A stretch of 64,000 bases of DNA from Magnetospira sp. QH-2 (GCF_000968135.1 NZ_FO538765.1:1627819-1691818); one strand, 5' to 3'. Shown: positions 8,835 to 17,967, counted from the first letter of the stretch. Program-made: numbers and translations. Notes: generated by a model not told the origin, from the letters alone.

Positions 8835-9097
8835 CGTTCATTAACAGGCTGCTTCTGTAATCGAGTCATTTGAGTCAAGCTGATTTCCAAGCCGTCGGTT
8901 TGAACCTGGGTTATGTGGCGCCCTTTGCTTCTGTCCGCGGTCGACGTCGTCGCCGCATGATGGGGATCAAGGGGGATCGGGTGCAGCAATCTGAAAAGCG
9001 TGGTCTTACGCCACTGCAGCCTGCGCGCTGTCATCCGAGCCCCGCGCGTCGCCACGCGTCCTGGCCGCCCTTCAGGCGATCTCGGTTTTCGTTGTGT
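8835..9097. other. non-coding flank, probably the IS110 element's 3-prime end
   Basis: No reading frame with a start site was supported here. The stretch lies between the terminator of the preceding gene and the transposase stop and is probably mostly IS sequence; the exact IS boundary could not be seen. Confidence 0.4.
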
Positions 9098-10129
9098 TTA
9101 GATGGCGGTCTCCTCCTTGCGGTACTGGAAGTCCGTGCCGTCGATCCACATGCGATGCATGATTACGGCGAGACGCCGGGCAACGGCTACCTTGGCGCGT
9201 TTCATCCCGCGCCTTTTGGCGACCGCGAGCCCCCAGTGTTTGAGCCAGGACCAACGGCGGGTTCGAGTGAGAAGTGCATTGGCGGCCTCGAACAAAAGCC
9301 AACGAACCATGGCATCTCCGCACTTGCTGATGGGGCCGCTTCGGTCCTGCTCTCCCGAGGCGTATCTGCGTGGGACAAGCCCGAAGTGGGCGCCGACCAT
9401 GACCGACTTTTGAAACCGTTCCGGCACGTCGAGTCCTGTCCTGAAAGCGAGGGCGGTAACTGGGCCGACGCCGGGAACGGTCATCAGGCGCCGGCAAACG
9501 CTATCATCGCGCGCAGCGGCATGAACCTGCCGGTCGAGCTTGTCGAGTTGTTCGAGCAAGGCTTGGCGCGCAAGCAAGAGCGGCTCGGCGGCTGCGCTGA
9601 GGTGCGGGTTATCAGCCGTCAATTCCCGAACCCGCGCCGCGAAAAGGCGTCCGCGCGCCATACCGACCTTGAGGCCGAAAGCTTTCAATGTTCCTCGTAC
9701 CGTATTGGACAACTGACGGACCTGATGAACCAGGGTCTCCCGATGGGTCAGCACCATCCGGAGCTCCTGACTGCGCGCGGTCTTGACGTGGGTCGCGCGG
9801 TACAAACCGGTCCGCATCGCCTGGCTGATCAAGCGGGCGTCGCGACGGTCCGTCTTGACTGGGCTGGCGCTGGCAAAGGCCTTCATTTGCCGGGTCTCGA
9901 TACAAATCACAGGGAGGCCCCGACTGGACAGTCCTGCGTACAGCCAAGGCGCCAGAGGGCCAGCTTCCAACCCAATTCGCGCAAAGCCACGCCCGCTTTC
10001 CTCGAGCCAAGTGGCGACCGCCTCGGGTGTGCTTGACACCTTGCCTTCGCGAATGACGGTTCCCTTTGCATCAATCTCACAGATCGAAATGCTTGCCATC
10101 GATACGTCCATTCCAACAAAATACTCCAT
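9098..10129 (-). mobile_element. IS110-family transposase
   Basis: 343 residues from ATG 10129 (MEYFVGMDVSMASISICEID); a longer frame reaches 10180. The N-terminal DEDD domain is recognised by GMDVS, the Glu in IGLEAGPLAPWLYAGL and KTDRRDARLISQ. The C-terminal half has the helix-hairpin-helix and Ser region typical of the family: MTVPGVGPVTALAF and GAHFGLVPRRYASGEQDRSG. These enzymes move IS110 elements through a circular intermediate with no classical terminal repeats, so ends are hard to read. The frame is intact. An inverted repeat (GCTGGTCTCC near 10131 and GGAGACCAGC near 10191) lies just upstream, in the place where such elements carry structured non-coding ends. Confidence 0.9.
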
Positions 10130-10130
10130 A

Positions 10131-10202
10131 GCTGGTCTCCTCTGTTCCATGTCCAGGAATTGACCCGGATACTTGATCAAGACCGAGTGTGGAGACCAGC
10201 TG
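10131..10202. repeat. inverted repeat upstream of the IS110 transposase
   Basis: AGCTGGTCTCC and GGAGACCAGCT face each other across about 50 bases. It is probably part of the element's structured end, which in the IS110 family can encode a guide-like RNA; that role here is inference. Confidence 0.5.
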
Positions 10203-10240
10203 ACTGTCTAGGCAATCCCTGACTGCTCGATTACCGCCAT

Positions 10241-10346
10241 CTGAAAAAGTGTTGTCCTACCGCCCGCCTTAGCTCAGGGAGAGGCTAACACGTTGAAAAT
10301 ATATAAGCCCTCATGCTGAGCTTGTTGAAGCATGTGTCGCCACGCG
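10241..10346. repeat. CTTCGACAAGCTCAG-type dispersed repeat, copy 1
   Basis: It matches, in inverted orientation, the stretch at 51562-51680. Shared blocks are GTCCTAC, GCCCGCCT, GAGGCTAACA, CCCTCATGCTGAGCTTG and AAGCATGTGTCGCCAC. The internal CTCAGGG and GAGCTTG blocks make it partly palindromic. It fills most of the gap between IS110 and apt. Confidence 0.8.
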
Positions 10347-10397
10347 CTCGAAATCGGTTTTAATCAGCAGCCTGTTCGTGTTGAACAGGTCGGGCAG

Positions 10398-10913
10398 TCA
10401 GTCGTCGTAGGACATCAAAGCTTCGAAGGGAATGTTGAGCTTGTCGCGGCCTTTCAAGCCGTTCAGCTCGATCATGCAGGCGGCTCCGACAGGCTTGCCG
10501 CCGACCCGATTGATCAGTTCCACCGAGGCCTCCATGGTCCCGCCCGTGGCCATCAGATCATCGACAATCACCACCCGCTGATTTGGGGCGATGAGATCAT
10601 CCACGACCTCGATGGTGTCGGACCCATATTCCAGGTCATAGGAATAAGAGGTGGTGGATCCGGGCAGCTTGCCTTTTTTGCGCAGCATCACGAATCCGCA
10701 ACCGAGCTTCAGAGCCAGCGGGGCAGCGGTCAAAAAACCGCGGGATTCGATGCCCGCCAAGATATCAGGCTGCCAGAACGAGACGATCTTGGCCATGCGC
10801 CCCATGGCGACCTGCCAGGCATCGGGGTGCGCAAGGAGCGTGGAGATATCGTAAAATAAAATACCCGGCTTGGGGAAGTCGGGCACGCCTCGGATATATT
10901 CCTTCAAGTCCAT
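10398..10913 (-). CDS. apt: adenine phosphoribosyltransferase
   Basis: 171 residues, the usual Apt length. It converts adenine and PRPP to AMP in purine salvage in the cytosol. The start region [23 protein letters not shown] is typical of the family, [13 protein letters not shown] follows, and the PRPP-binding loop reads [13 protein letters not shown] (about residues 115-127). The gene lies 105 bases downstream of the RTX gene on the same strand, with a terminator-like hairpin between, so it probably has its own promoter. Confidence 0.97.
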   Translation of the reverse strand: MDLKEYIRGVPDFPKPGILFYDISTLLAHPDAWQVAMGRMAKIVSFWQPDILAGIESRGFLTAAPLALKLGCGFVMLRKKGKLPGSTTSYSYDLEYGSDTIEVVDDLIAPNQRVVIVDDLMATGGTMEASVELINRVGGKPVGAACMIELNGLKGRDKLNIPFEALMSYDD

Positions 10914-10990
10914 GAGTCGTCAAATCTCCTGTGAAACAATAGGCGGAAGCGCCAAAACAAGTTGGCGAAACTGTAAGCAATATTGACGGA

Positions 10991-11017
10991 GAAAGAAACC
11001 CCGTGGCGGGTGGGGTG
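10991..11017 (-). terminator. weak terminator after the RTX gene
   Basis: Read on the minus strand, ACCCC and GGGGT pair across about 8 bases and are followed by TTCTTTC. The position directly after the RTX stop fits a short rho-independent terminator. Confidence 0.5.
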
Positions 11018-14000
11018 TCAGCTGACCAGGAAGTCCGAAGCCTGAAGTTCAACCGCGCTGCCATCCCCGGAGTTGATGGTCGCGAGCTGAGAATAGGAGC
11101 TGCTGTCATCGCCATTGGATTGGGCAACCCAGAGTTCCCCGACGGAATCGCTGGCATTGGTGTGGAAGAATACGAAGACGCTTTGGTCCTCGTCAAAGCC
11201 CGGGCGCGCCTCTTCGGATACGCCCAATTCTTCCCAGTGACCAACCACCATGGACGAGAAAGCCTGGTCGAAGTTGATCGCTTCCTCGGCAAAATAGAAG
11301 TTGCCCAGGAATGATTCACCCAAGTCCGAATACAGATCAAGCAGGTGACCTTCTTCCACTTGCAGGCCCAGGGATTCAATGGATTGATCAAGGCCCATGA
11401 TCAGGCTGATGGCATCATCGCCATCACTGTCGCCGAATCCCGTCAGTCGGTCGACCCCATCCGAACCAATGGATTCAAGCAAATAACCATAAACGTCATT
11501 GCCTTCGCCACCATTGAGGCGATCGTTGCCCGCGCCACCGATTATGGTGTCATCACCGGCACTGCCCGTCACCACATCGTTACCCAAGCCGCCTTCGATG
11601 GAATCGATGTTTTCCAACGTGGTTTCGCTGAAATCCAGGCGGTTCGCGCCGTCATTGCCCCGGATCACATTGGTGCCGCTGCCGCCATCAATGACTTCCA
11701 CACCCGAAAGGGAGCTCAAGCCAATGACGTCGTCGCCGTCGCCGCCAAGAATAGTGTCATTGCCATCTCCGCCGGCAATGCTGTCAAAGCTGCCATCGGC
11801 GCCCGATACCAGGAATTGGTCGTCGCCATCACCACCCAGCAAACGGTCGGTGCCCGCACCGCCAACGATCACGTCGCCATCGGCGCTGCCGGTCAGAACA
11901 TCATTGCCCGCGCCACCTTCGATAGAGGCAATGTTCACCAACGTGGTTTCACTGAAATCCAGGCGGTTGGCACCGTCATTGCCTCGGATCACATTGATCC
12001 CGCTGCCGCCATCGATGACTTCCACTCCCGAAACAGAGCTCAAGCCAATGACGTCGTCGCCGTCGCCGCCAAGAATGGTGTCGTGACCATTTCCACCGGC
12101 AATGCTGTCAAAAGTGCCATCGTCGCCTGATATTAGGAATTGATCGTCGCCACCAAAACCATTCAACCGGTCCGTGCCCACGCCACCAACAATCACGTCG
12201 TCACCGGCGCTGCCGGTAATGACATCGTTGCCCACGCCACCATCAATGGAATCAATATTCAACAAGGTGGTCCGGCTGAAATCGAGGGGGCTGACGCCAT
12301 CATTGCCTCGGATCACATTGTTTCCGCCGCCGCCGTCAATGACTTCCACGCCCGACAGGGCCACCAAGCCGATATCATCATCGCCATCGCTGCCAGAAAT
12401 GGTATCGAATCCGGATCCGCCGTACACACGATCAAAGCCCGTATCGGTGCCGCTGATAATGAACAGGTCGTTCCCGGCGGCCCCTTCCATGCGGTCTTGC
12501 CCCGACCCGCCGATTATCAGATCATTGCCGGCGCCGCCGACGAGAACGTCGCCGCCATCGCCGCCAGTTAGAGTCTGGGGCTGGGAGGCGGCATGTTCTT
12601 CGATATCACTGGCCAGGTCGTCTCCACGTCCTTCAAATTCCGAGAAGTCGTCGGAATCTGCGATCTGCGAGGCCAATTCGCCCTGTAAATACCGATTGGT
12701 GTCGGCAAGTTGCTGCAGGAAGTCGTCCCCGGAAAGGTCGTCCACGATACCGTTCGCAGCCGCCAGCAAGGAGGCAAGGTCGCCCCCTTCGGAATCATCA
12801 ATTCCGGCGATTTCCAGCAAAGAACTCATGCTTGCCGGATCCGTCAGCGGAGACCCGCTTTGATCATCACTTTGCGGCAACGAAGCCAACAATTCGGCGA
12901 GGGCGTCAAAGGCGCCATCGAGGGTCAGTTCCGTGGGGGAGGCGGCCTGTAGTTGAATCGCCGTGTTGACCAGCATGGCCGCGGAGGCGAGCAAGGTGGT
13001 GTCCCCGCTGGCCACGCCATCGAACGGATCGACATCAAGCAGGTCGCGGCCATCAAGATTGAGGGCATCGGCGATGAAGGATTCGGCCGTGTCCGCATCC
13101 ACGGGAGGGTCTGTCAGATCAATATAGCTTTGGATCAGCGTGGATAGCGGCGTAATGATGGTTGAGCCCTGGGGGGCGGTCATGGTGCCGACAAACGCCT
13201 GTTGGGTTTCCGTGTTGAAGCCGCCGCTGGCGGTCAGAACGCCGGTTTGATCGGTAATAAGAGTAAAACCGCCCAACTCATCGGTAATGGTCGAGTCTTC
13301 GATTCCCTCGTCCCATTCCGTATCCCGGTCCAAGTCAACGAATACCCGGGCGCCGTCAAGGTATCCGTCGATGACCCAGCCAGCGAGAGTCACGGGGCCG
13401 GTTGGTTCGGTATTGCCCGTTCCGCTGTCGTCGGAATCGGTGCGTTCATCATCATTGCCGCCAGTATCGGAATCGCCGGTCGCCGTTCCGCCCGAATTGC
13501 CTGTTTCAATCGGGGCTGGGTTGGACACATTGGTGGTCGGATTGCCATCGGGATCCGAGGGGTCGGTATTGACCCCCAGGAGGGAGTCACCAAATGGGTC
13601 GGTGGAGGTCGTTCCTCCACCGGAGAGCACAGGGGGAATACCACCGGCGGCCGTATCGAAGTCTTCCAGGTTGGCATCGTCCCCATTGCCGTCGTCGAGA
13701 GCGAGGAGATCCTCGAAATTGTCGTCGGAATCGTTCTCCCCGAAAAGCCATTCCTCGTCCGAGAGGAAGTCCACCCGGTACCCGAGCAGGGCCTCGATAT
13801 CATCCAGAGCTTCCCGCAAGGCAGCGGCCAGAATTTCTGCTTCCGCTTCCAGATTCTCCGCTTCCCGTGCAGCGGCATCGGCAAGTAGTTGAGCTTCTTC
13901 GGAGGCATCCTGTTGCGCCTGCTCACGTGCCGCATCGGCCTCCTCGCGGGCTTGCTGGGCGGCTTCCCGCGCGGTGCGCAGTTCCTCGACCTTGTCGAGC

Positions 14001-14734
14001 ACCTGCTCTTCGAGTGTGCGAGGCAGGTTTTCCGAAACTTCCACGACCAGGGCCTGGATCTGCTCCATGGTCAGCTGAATGCCCTCCGGTGCCCCCTCGG
14101 AAGGGGTCCATTGCCAACCGGCACCGCTGGTATTGACCGTGCCGATGGTTTCTCCATCCGGAGTCATCAGAACGATTTCACCCACCGTATCGCCCTTGAG
14201 GGTGGTTTCCGGCAGATTGACCACCTGGATGCTTTCGCCATCGGTCTCCAGATAGACTTTGGTGCCGCGGATGCCGATAGTGGCGACCGGGGTCTTAACC
14301 ATCATGGCGTCCTGGCCCAGTTTGGCGATTTGCCCGGAAACGAAGGTGGCGGCACCGGTGAGCAGGGAGAAGCTCGCGCTGCCTTCCTCTGCGCCCGGGT
14401 CATAAACCATTTCGTCCAGAACCATCTTGCCACTGGCGCCCAACGAGAAGACGGAGCTATCGGCCAGGGTCACGCCCACGGCGGCATCGTCGCCCGTTTG
14501 CAATATGTCGCCTTGGAAAACGGGATCGCCTTCGCTGAGGGTGAGACGGGTTCCATCGGCGCGGACCACGATGACGTCGCCTTGCAGTTCATCAATGCGA
14601 CCAATGGGTTGGCCATCCGCGAGGGGCGCGGTCTGGGCAATCTGCGTGTCTGGGGAGGAAGCCGAATCCATGGCAACGGCCGGGCTCTCGGGGCCCTCGT
14701 TCTGTGGTGCTTTGATCTGCTCCACCCGTTCCAT
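11018..14734 (-). CDS. FecR-domain, coiled-coil and RTX-repeat acidic protein
   Basis: 1238 residues, very acidic, with no N-terminal signal peptide; ATG at 14734 behind AAGGA. Residues about 45-215 are a FecR domain (GDVIVVRADGTRLTL, then TPVATIGIRGTKVYLE). Residues about 245-315 are an Ala/Glu/Gln-rich coiled coil. A Gly/Asp/Ser/Thr linker and a domain opening TLAGWVIDGYLDGARVFVDLD follow. From about residue 725 there are calcium-binding RTX nonapeptides (GGxGxD), arranged in long modules of 108 residues repeated almost exactly (324-bp DNA repeats, 11580-12560). RTX proteins leave by type I secretion through a C-terminal signal. No complete type I exporter lies here. It is probably a large adhesin or surface-layer protein. 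Confidence 0.9.
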   Translation of the reverse strand: MERVEQIKAPQNEGPESPAVAMDSASSPDTQIAQTAPLADGQPIGRIDELQGDVIVVRADGTRLTLSEGDPVFQGDILQTGDDAAVGVTLADSSVFSLGASGKMVLDEMVYDPGAEEGSASFSLLTGAATFVSGQIAKLGQDAMMVKTPVATIGIRGTKVYLETDGESIQVVNLPETTLKGDTVGEIVLMTPDGETIGTVNTSGAGWQWTPSEGAPEGIQLTMEQIQALVVEVSENLPRTLEEQVLDKVEELRTAREAAQQAREEADAAREQAQQDASEEAQLLADAAAREAENLEAEAEILAAALREALDDIEALLGYRVDFLSDEEWLFGENDSDDNFEDLLALDDGNGDDANLEDFDTAAGGIPPVLSGGGTTSTDPFGDSLLGVNTDPSDPDGNPTTNVSNPAPIETGNSGGTATGDSDTGGNDDERTDSDDSGTGNTEPTGPVTLAGWVIDGYLDGARVFVDLDRDTEWDEGIEDSTITDELGGFTLITDQTGVLTASGGFNTETQQAFVGTMTAPQGSTIITPLSTLIQSYIDLTDPPVDADTAESFIADALNLDGRDLLDVDPFDGVASGDTTLLASAAMLVNTAIQLQAASPTELTLDGAFDALAELLASLPQSDDQSGSPLTDPASMSSLLEIAGIDDSEGGDLASLLAAANGIVDDLSGDDFLQQLADTNRYLQGELASQIADSDDFSEFEGRGDDLASDIEEHAASQPQTLTGGDGGDVLVGGAGNDLIIGGSGQDRMEGAAGNDLFIISGTDTGFDRVYGGSGFDTISGSDGDDDIGLVALSGVEVIDGGGGNNVIRGNDGVSPLDFSRTTLLNIDSIDGGVGNDVITGSAGDDVIVGGVGTDRLNGFGGDDQFLISGDDGTFDSIAGGNGHDTILGGDGDDVIGLSSVSGVEVIDGGSGINVIRGNDGANRLDFSETTLVNIASIEGGAGNDVLTGSADGDVIVGGAGTDRLLGGDGDDQFLVSGADGSFDSIAGGDGNDTILGGDGDDVIGLSSLSGVEVIDGGSGTNVIRGNDGANRLDFSETTLENIDSIEGGLGNDVVTGSAGDDTIIGGAGNDRLNGGEGNDVYGYLLESIGSDGVDRLTGFGDSDGDDAISLIMGLDQSIESLGLQVEEGHLLDLYSDLGESFLGNFYFAEEAINFDQAFSSMVVGHWEELGVSEEARPGFDEDQSVFVFFHTNASDSVGELWVAQSNGDDSSSYSQLATINSGDGSAVELQASDFLVS
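11580..12560. repeat. 324-bp tandem repeats inside the RTX gene
   Basis: The bases coding for LDFSxTTLxNIxSIxGG recur at exactly 324-base spacing (near 11621, 11945 and 12269). Each unit codes for 108 residues. The last unit, N-terminal in the protein, is the most diverged; the other two are nearly identical, which suggests recent duplication or conversion. Confidence 0.9.
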
Positions 14735-15095
14735 CGTTCCTTTTTACTCCTTTGTGGGCTATGAGGCCCGCGAAAACATTGCTCAGAATTCTCTCAAGGC
14801 CCTTGGACAAGCACAGGCGCCAAACAAACCAAGGGCGCAACCCTTCATCACCACTATGCCTATAACGCGCCTCTTTTGCTGTGACTGGGGTCACAGCCAT
14901 CAATCAGCTTTCTCTCAGAACACTAATAATCCATGCCGTAAGCGTAAATTTCTCCATTGAACTCATACAGTAAACAGGATTCCGAAGGTAATTTCGAGAG
15001 GAAAATAAAATGCTTTTTCCGCCTTGTTTCCGGGGGTGGTGCTTTGCCAGGGGCAACGGAGCGGTCTACCATGGGGGGGCAAGCGGGAGAGAGGC
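14735..15095. promoter_or_regulatory. divergent control region with a CRP-type palindrome
   Basis: This 361-base gap separates the RTX gene (minus) and the amidohydrolase gene (plus). It holds TGTGACTGGGGTCACA at 14880-14895, a perfect TGTGA-N6-TCACA palindrome. On the minus strand a TATAGGCATAGT tract (14864-14853) lies about 36-42 bases from its centre, the spacing of activator-dependent promoters. Confidence 0.6.
14880..14895. promoter_or_regulatory. CRP/FNR-family operator candidate
   Basis: It has the exact TGTGA-N6-TCACA form bound by CRP-type regulators. It lies 146 bases upstream of the RTX start codon and about 200 bases before the amidohydrolase start. Confidence 0.6.
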
Positions 15096-16262
15096 ATGGG
15101 ATGCATCAAGGAAATATCAGCGATTGAAGCGGACATGGTGGCCTGGCGGCAAGATATTCATGCCCATCCGGAAACAGCCTATGAAGAGTTCCGGACCGCG
15201 GACAAAGTCGCGGATCTCCTGCAATCTTGGAATATTGTGGTGGACCGGGGATTGGCGGAAACCGGGGTGGTGGGCACGCTCGTAACCGGCGACGGCCCCT
15301 CCATCGGCCTGCGCGCCGACCTGGATGCGCTGCATGTGCATGAAGCCACCGGGCTCGACTATCAATCGGTCAATGCCGGAAAAATGCATGCCTGCGGCCA
15401 CGACGGCCATGTGGCGATGTTGCTGGGAGCGGCGCGGTATCTTTCAGAAACGAAGCGCTTCAAGGGGACCGTGCGGTTCATTTTTCAACCCGCCGAGGAA
15501 AACGAAGGTGGCGGCGGTCGTATGGTCGAAGAGGGCCTGTTCGAGCGCTTTCCCATGGATTCCATCTATGGGATGCACAATTGGCCCGGGGCCGAGGCAA
15601 ACACTTTCGGTGTGCGCACTGGTCCGGTGATGGCTTCGTTCGATGTATTCGAAGCCGTGGTGGTGGGCAAGGGGGCCCACGGAGCCATGCCGCATCTGAG
15701 CATCGATCCGGTGAGCATTGGCGCCCGGATCGTCTGTGCCTGGCAAAGTATTGTATCGCGTACCGTGGATCCCCAGGACGCAGCGGTGGTCAGCGTGACC
15801 CAGTTCCATGCCGGAGATACCTGGAACGTTATTCCTGAGCGTGCCATGTTGCGGGGGACCGTGCGGTCCTTTCGACCGCAGGTGCGGGATCACCTGGAAC
15901 AGGCCCTGCACCGCATGGCCGACGGAATTTGTTCCGGAGCCGGGGCCTCGTTGGAGTGGTGTTACGACCGGCGCTATCCGGCCACGGTCAACCATGGGCC
16001 GCAGACTGACATCGCCGCCGCCGCCGCCGCTCGGGTCGTTGGCGCTGAAAAGGTGGTGTTGGATATGCCGCCGAGCATGGGCAGCGAGGATTTCGCCTTC
16101 ATGCTGGCCGAGCGTCCGGGGTGCTATATTCGTTTGGGCAATGGTCCCGGCCGAGACGGCTGCATGCTGCACAATCCGGGCTATGACTTCAATGATGATA
16201 TTTTGGTAACGGGCGCCAGCTATTGGGCGACCCTAGTTGAAATGGAATTGCCGCTCAGTTGA
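15096..16262 (+). CDS. M20-family amidohydrolase (hippurate hydrolase-like)
   Basis: 388 residues from ATG 15096, chosen because AGAGAGG sits directly upstream; a longer frame opens at 15024. Family motifs are in order: RQDIHAHPE, GLRADLDALHVHE, the metal-ligand segment MHACGHDGHVAMLLGAA, QPAEENEGGG, GMHNWPG and the C-terminal GSEDFAFML and LHNPGYDFND. Members use two metal ions to hydrolyse N-acyl amino acids, hippurate or indole-acetyl conjugates in the cytosol. The exact substrate cannot be read from sequence. It overlaps the stop of the next, convergent gene. Confidence 0.93.
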   Translation: MGCIKEISAIEADMVAWRQDIHAHPETAYEEFRTADKVADLLQSWNIVVDRGLAETGVVGTLVTGDGPSIGLRADLDALHVHEATGLDYQSVNAGKMHACGHDGHVAMLLGAARYLSETKRFKGTVRFIFQPAEENEGGGGRMVEEGLFERFPMDSIYGMHNWPGAEANTFGVRTGPVMASFDVFEAVVVGKGAHGAMPHLSIDPVSIGARIVCAWQSIVSRTVDPQDAAVVSVTQFHAGDTWNVIPERAMLRGTVRSFRPQVRDHLEQALHRMADGICSGAGASLEWCYDRRYPATVNHGPQTDIAAAAAARVVGAEKVVLDMPPSMGSEDFAFMLAERPGCYIRLGNGPGRDGCMLHNPGYDFNDDILVTGASYWATLVEMELPLS

Positions 16263-16620
16263 CTCGCATGGGAGAGTCTTCGGACGTGGCAAGATAGGTC
16301 AATTCGCCCTGCTCAATTTCCAGGCCCCAGATTTCCGGGTGGCGCACAGCCAGCCATAGGACGCATTGGCTGACAATCTGCTCGTTATCTTCCTTTAGGG
16401 CGTTTTGAATGGTGGGGCCGACGATCCCCAGGCGCGCATCGGCCCCTGGCGGAATCTCCAAGGCATCGAAGGCGCGGGCACAGGTTTCGTCCAGCATCGC
16501 CTCAACTCTTGTCAGCTTGGTTTGCCGAAAGTCGGTCAATATCTCAGGGGTGTAGATTACCGGGATCTCTTCGCCCTCGCGAAAGATCTCAAAGGTTATC
16601 TGATCGAATCTAAATTCCAT
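16255..16620 (-). CDS. small protein of unknown function
   Basis: 121 residues from ATG 16620, behind GGGAGAATAAG. A longer open frame continues upstream to 17226 but has no matching start signal and overlaps the ferredoxin gene on the other strand. The protein (MEFRFDQITFEIFREGEE) is acidic and soluble, with no signal peptide or known motif; a helical core (EAMLDETCARAFDAL, EQIVSQCVLWLAVRHP) is visible. Its 3-prime end overlaps the amidohydrolase stop by 8 bases, tail to tail. Confidence 0.65.
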   Translation of the reverse strand: MEFRFDQITFEIFREGEEIPVIYTPEILTDFRQTKLTRVEAMLDETCARAFDALEIPPGADARLGIVGPTIQNALKEDNEQIVSQCVLWLAVRHPEIWGLEIEQGELTYLATSEDSPMRVN

Positions 16621-16769
16621 CTTATTCTCCCGTCCGTCACTATAAACTGGGAAGGCTCGATTAGATAGCAACCGGTGAATCGGGCTCTTGCATCTGAGAT
16701 CCCGCTGTGGATATACTGTAACAACTTGTCTGGTGGGCCGGACGGCGGTCGTTTGTGTGACCAGTGTTC

Positions 16770-16796
16770 TTGACACCGGTCCAGGGCCGCTATAGG
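16770..16796 (+). promoter_or_regulatory. possible sigma-70 promoter of the ferredoxin gene
   Basis: A perfect TTGACA (16770-16775) is followed after 15 bases by TATAGG (16791-16796). The spacing is short, so confidence is limited. The ferredoxin ATG is about 110 bases further on. Confidence 0.4.
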
Positions 16797-16908
16797 GGTG
16801 AGGAAAATCCTCGGACCCTGGGAGGACGGCGGACGAATCGCGCGGTTCGCTGGTCTCGGGAAAAGTCGAAAACGCGATATGGGACCTACCGATAGGAGTC
16901 TGTAGAAC

Positions 16909-17154
16909 ATGGCCCTGCTCATCAACGAAGACTGCACCAACTGTGACGCCTGTGTTCCCGTGTGCCCCAACGAGGCAATTACCGAAGGCGACGTGATTTA
17001 TGAAATCGATCCGGCCCGCTGTACCGAATGTGTCGGCGCCGAGGACGAGCCCCAGTGCGAACTGGTGTGTCCGGCGGATTGTATTTTCCCCGACCCGGCC
17101 AACGAAGAGACCCAGGAACAGTTGCAGGCCAAGTACGAAGCCCTGCGCGTCTGA
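16909..17154 (+). CDS. 2[4Fe-4S] ferredoxin, Alvin/YfhL type
   Basis: 81 residues. Two cluster-binding motifs are seen: CTNCDACVPVCP at residues 9-20 and CTECVGAEDEPQCELVCP in the middle. The second has a longer gap between its second and third Cys, the mark of the Allochromatium vinosum-type ferredoxins, which are very low-potential electron carriers. An acidic C-terminal helix follows (NEETQEQLQAKYEAL), also typical. GATAGGAG supplies the ribosome-binding site. Single-gene unit bounded by a terminator. Confidence 0.95.
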   Translation: MALLINEDCTNCDACVPVCPNEAITEGDVIYEIDPARCTECVGAEDEPQCELVCPADCIFPDPANEETQEQLQAKYEALRV

Positions 17155-17271
17155 GCGCCCAAATTTCGTCGCTTTTGATCGAACGTGATCCAGCACGGAA
17201 AACGTTATTGGTATCAATAGGGTCACGCAGGATTGCCGGGTTCATTTGAACGCGACCTGCGCGCGACCGAC

Positions 17272-17294
17272 AACGGCGGGCCTGGCCCGCCGTT
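17272..17294 (+). terminator. ferredoxin-gene terminator
   Basis: AACGGCGGG (17272-17280) and CCCGCCGTT (17286-17294) form a 9-bp stem with a 5-base loop, followed by TTCG. It lies between the ferredoxin and ubiX genes. Confidence 0.65.
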
Positions 17295-17353
17295 TCGACT
17301 CTTGCGGGATGCCTGGCAGAAGCCCATGCTTCGGGCATAGGAGGAACGTTGCC

Positions 17354-17917
17354 ATGAGTTTGCCCATTATTTTGGGGATATCCGGGGCTTCCGGCGCGGT
17401 CTATGGCCTGGAACTGCTGCGTACGCTGGCCGCGACCGAGGTCCCGGTGCATCTCATTGTCAGCCAGGCAGCGCTGCGGACCATTGAGATTGAAACCGAT
17501 GTGCGTCCCGACGATGTCACCGCCCTGGCCGATCATGTGCATGACGCGTCCAACATGGCGGCTCCGGTGGCCAGCGGTTCTTTCCGCACCCGGGGCATGA
17601 TTGTCGCTCCTTGTTCCATCAAGACCCTGTCAGGGATCGCCCATTCCTATACGGATACTTTGTTGGTGAGGGCCGCCGATGTGTGTCTGAAGGAAAAACG
17701 GCGGCTGGTGCTGATGGTCCGCGAAACCCCATTGCATCAAGGGCACCTGGAGATGATGGCCCGCGTGGCAGGGTTGGGAGCCACCATCCTGCCGCCCATT
17801 CCGGCTTTCTACCATCGACCGCAGACCATTGACGATATTGTCCGTCAAAGCGTTGGCAAGGCGCTGGATCAGTTCGAGATCGACCATGATCTATTCGAAC
17901 GTTGGATCGGTGCTTGA
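17354..17917 (+). CDS. ubiX: flavin prenyltransferase UbiX
   Basis: 187 residues from ATG 17354, with AGGAGGAAC upstream; the open frame begins earlier at 17246. UbiX links dimethylallyl phosphate to FMN to make the prenylated flavin used by UbiD decarboxylases in ubiquinone synthesis. GISGASGAVYGLELL is the N-terminal flavin-binding loop, and APCSIKTLSGIAHSYTD and LVLMVRETPLHQGHLEMM are the conserved core motifs. Length is typical. No ubiD adjoins. Confidence 0.95.
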   Translation: MSLPIILGISGASGAVYGLELLRTLAATEVPVHLIVSQAALRTIEIETDVRPDDVTALADHVHDASNMAAPVASGSFRTRGMIVAPCSIKTLSGIAHSYTDTLLVRAADVCLKEKRRLVLMVRETPLHQGHLEMMARVAGLGATILPPIPAFYHRPQTIDDIVRQSVGKALDQFEIDHDLFERWIGA

Positions 17918-17967
17918 TGGCCACAGACATATTGCCTGTCTCAAAAAGAGCCATTAAACAAGGCGTC

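Noticed and set aside
9098-10180. Plus-strand frame 8870-10036 over the IS110 transposase
   Set aside because: No motif; the minus strand has the full DEDD and C-terminal IS110 motifs.
1-14734. Idea that one of the ABC exporters is the type I secretion partner of the RTX protein
   Set aside because: Neither has the N-terminal peptidase-like domain typical of such exporters, and no membrane-fusion or TolC-like gene is close by. The intact one is of the Atm1 type.
11345-14764. Long plus-strand frames opposite the RTX gene (for example 11345-12130 and 13889-14764)
   Set aside because: They mirror the repetitive Asp/Gly codons of the RTX gene, have no ribosome-binding sites and give no recognisable protein; the minus-strand protein has clear FecR and RTX motifs.
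16621-17226. Upstream extension of the 121-residue minus-strand protein to 323 residues
   Set aside because: The extension overlaps the ferredoxin gene and its promoter region; a good ribosome-binding site lies directly before ATG 16620.
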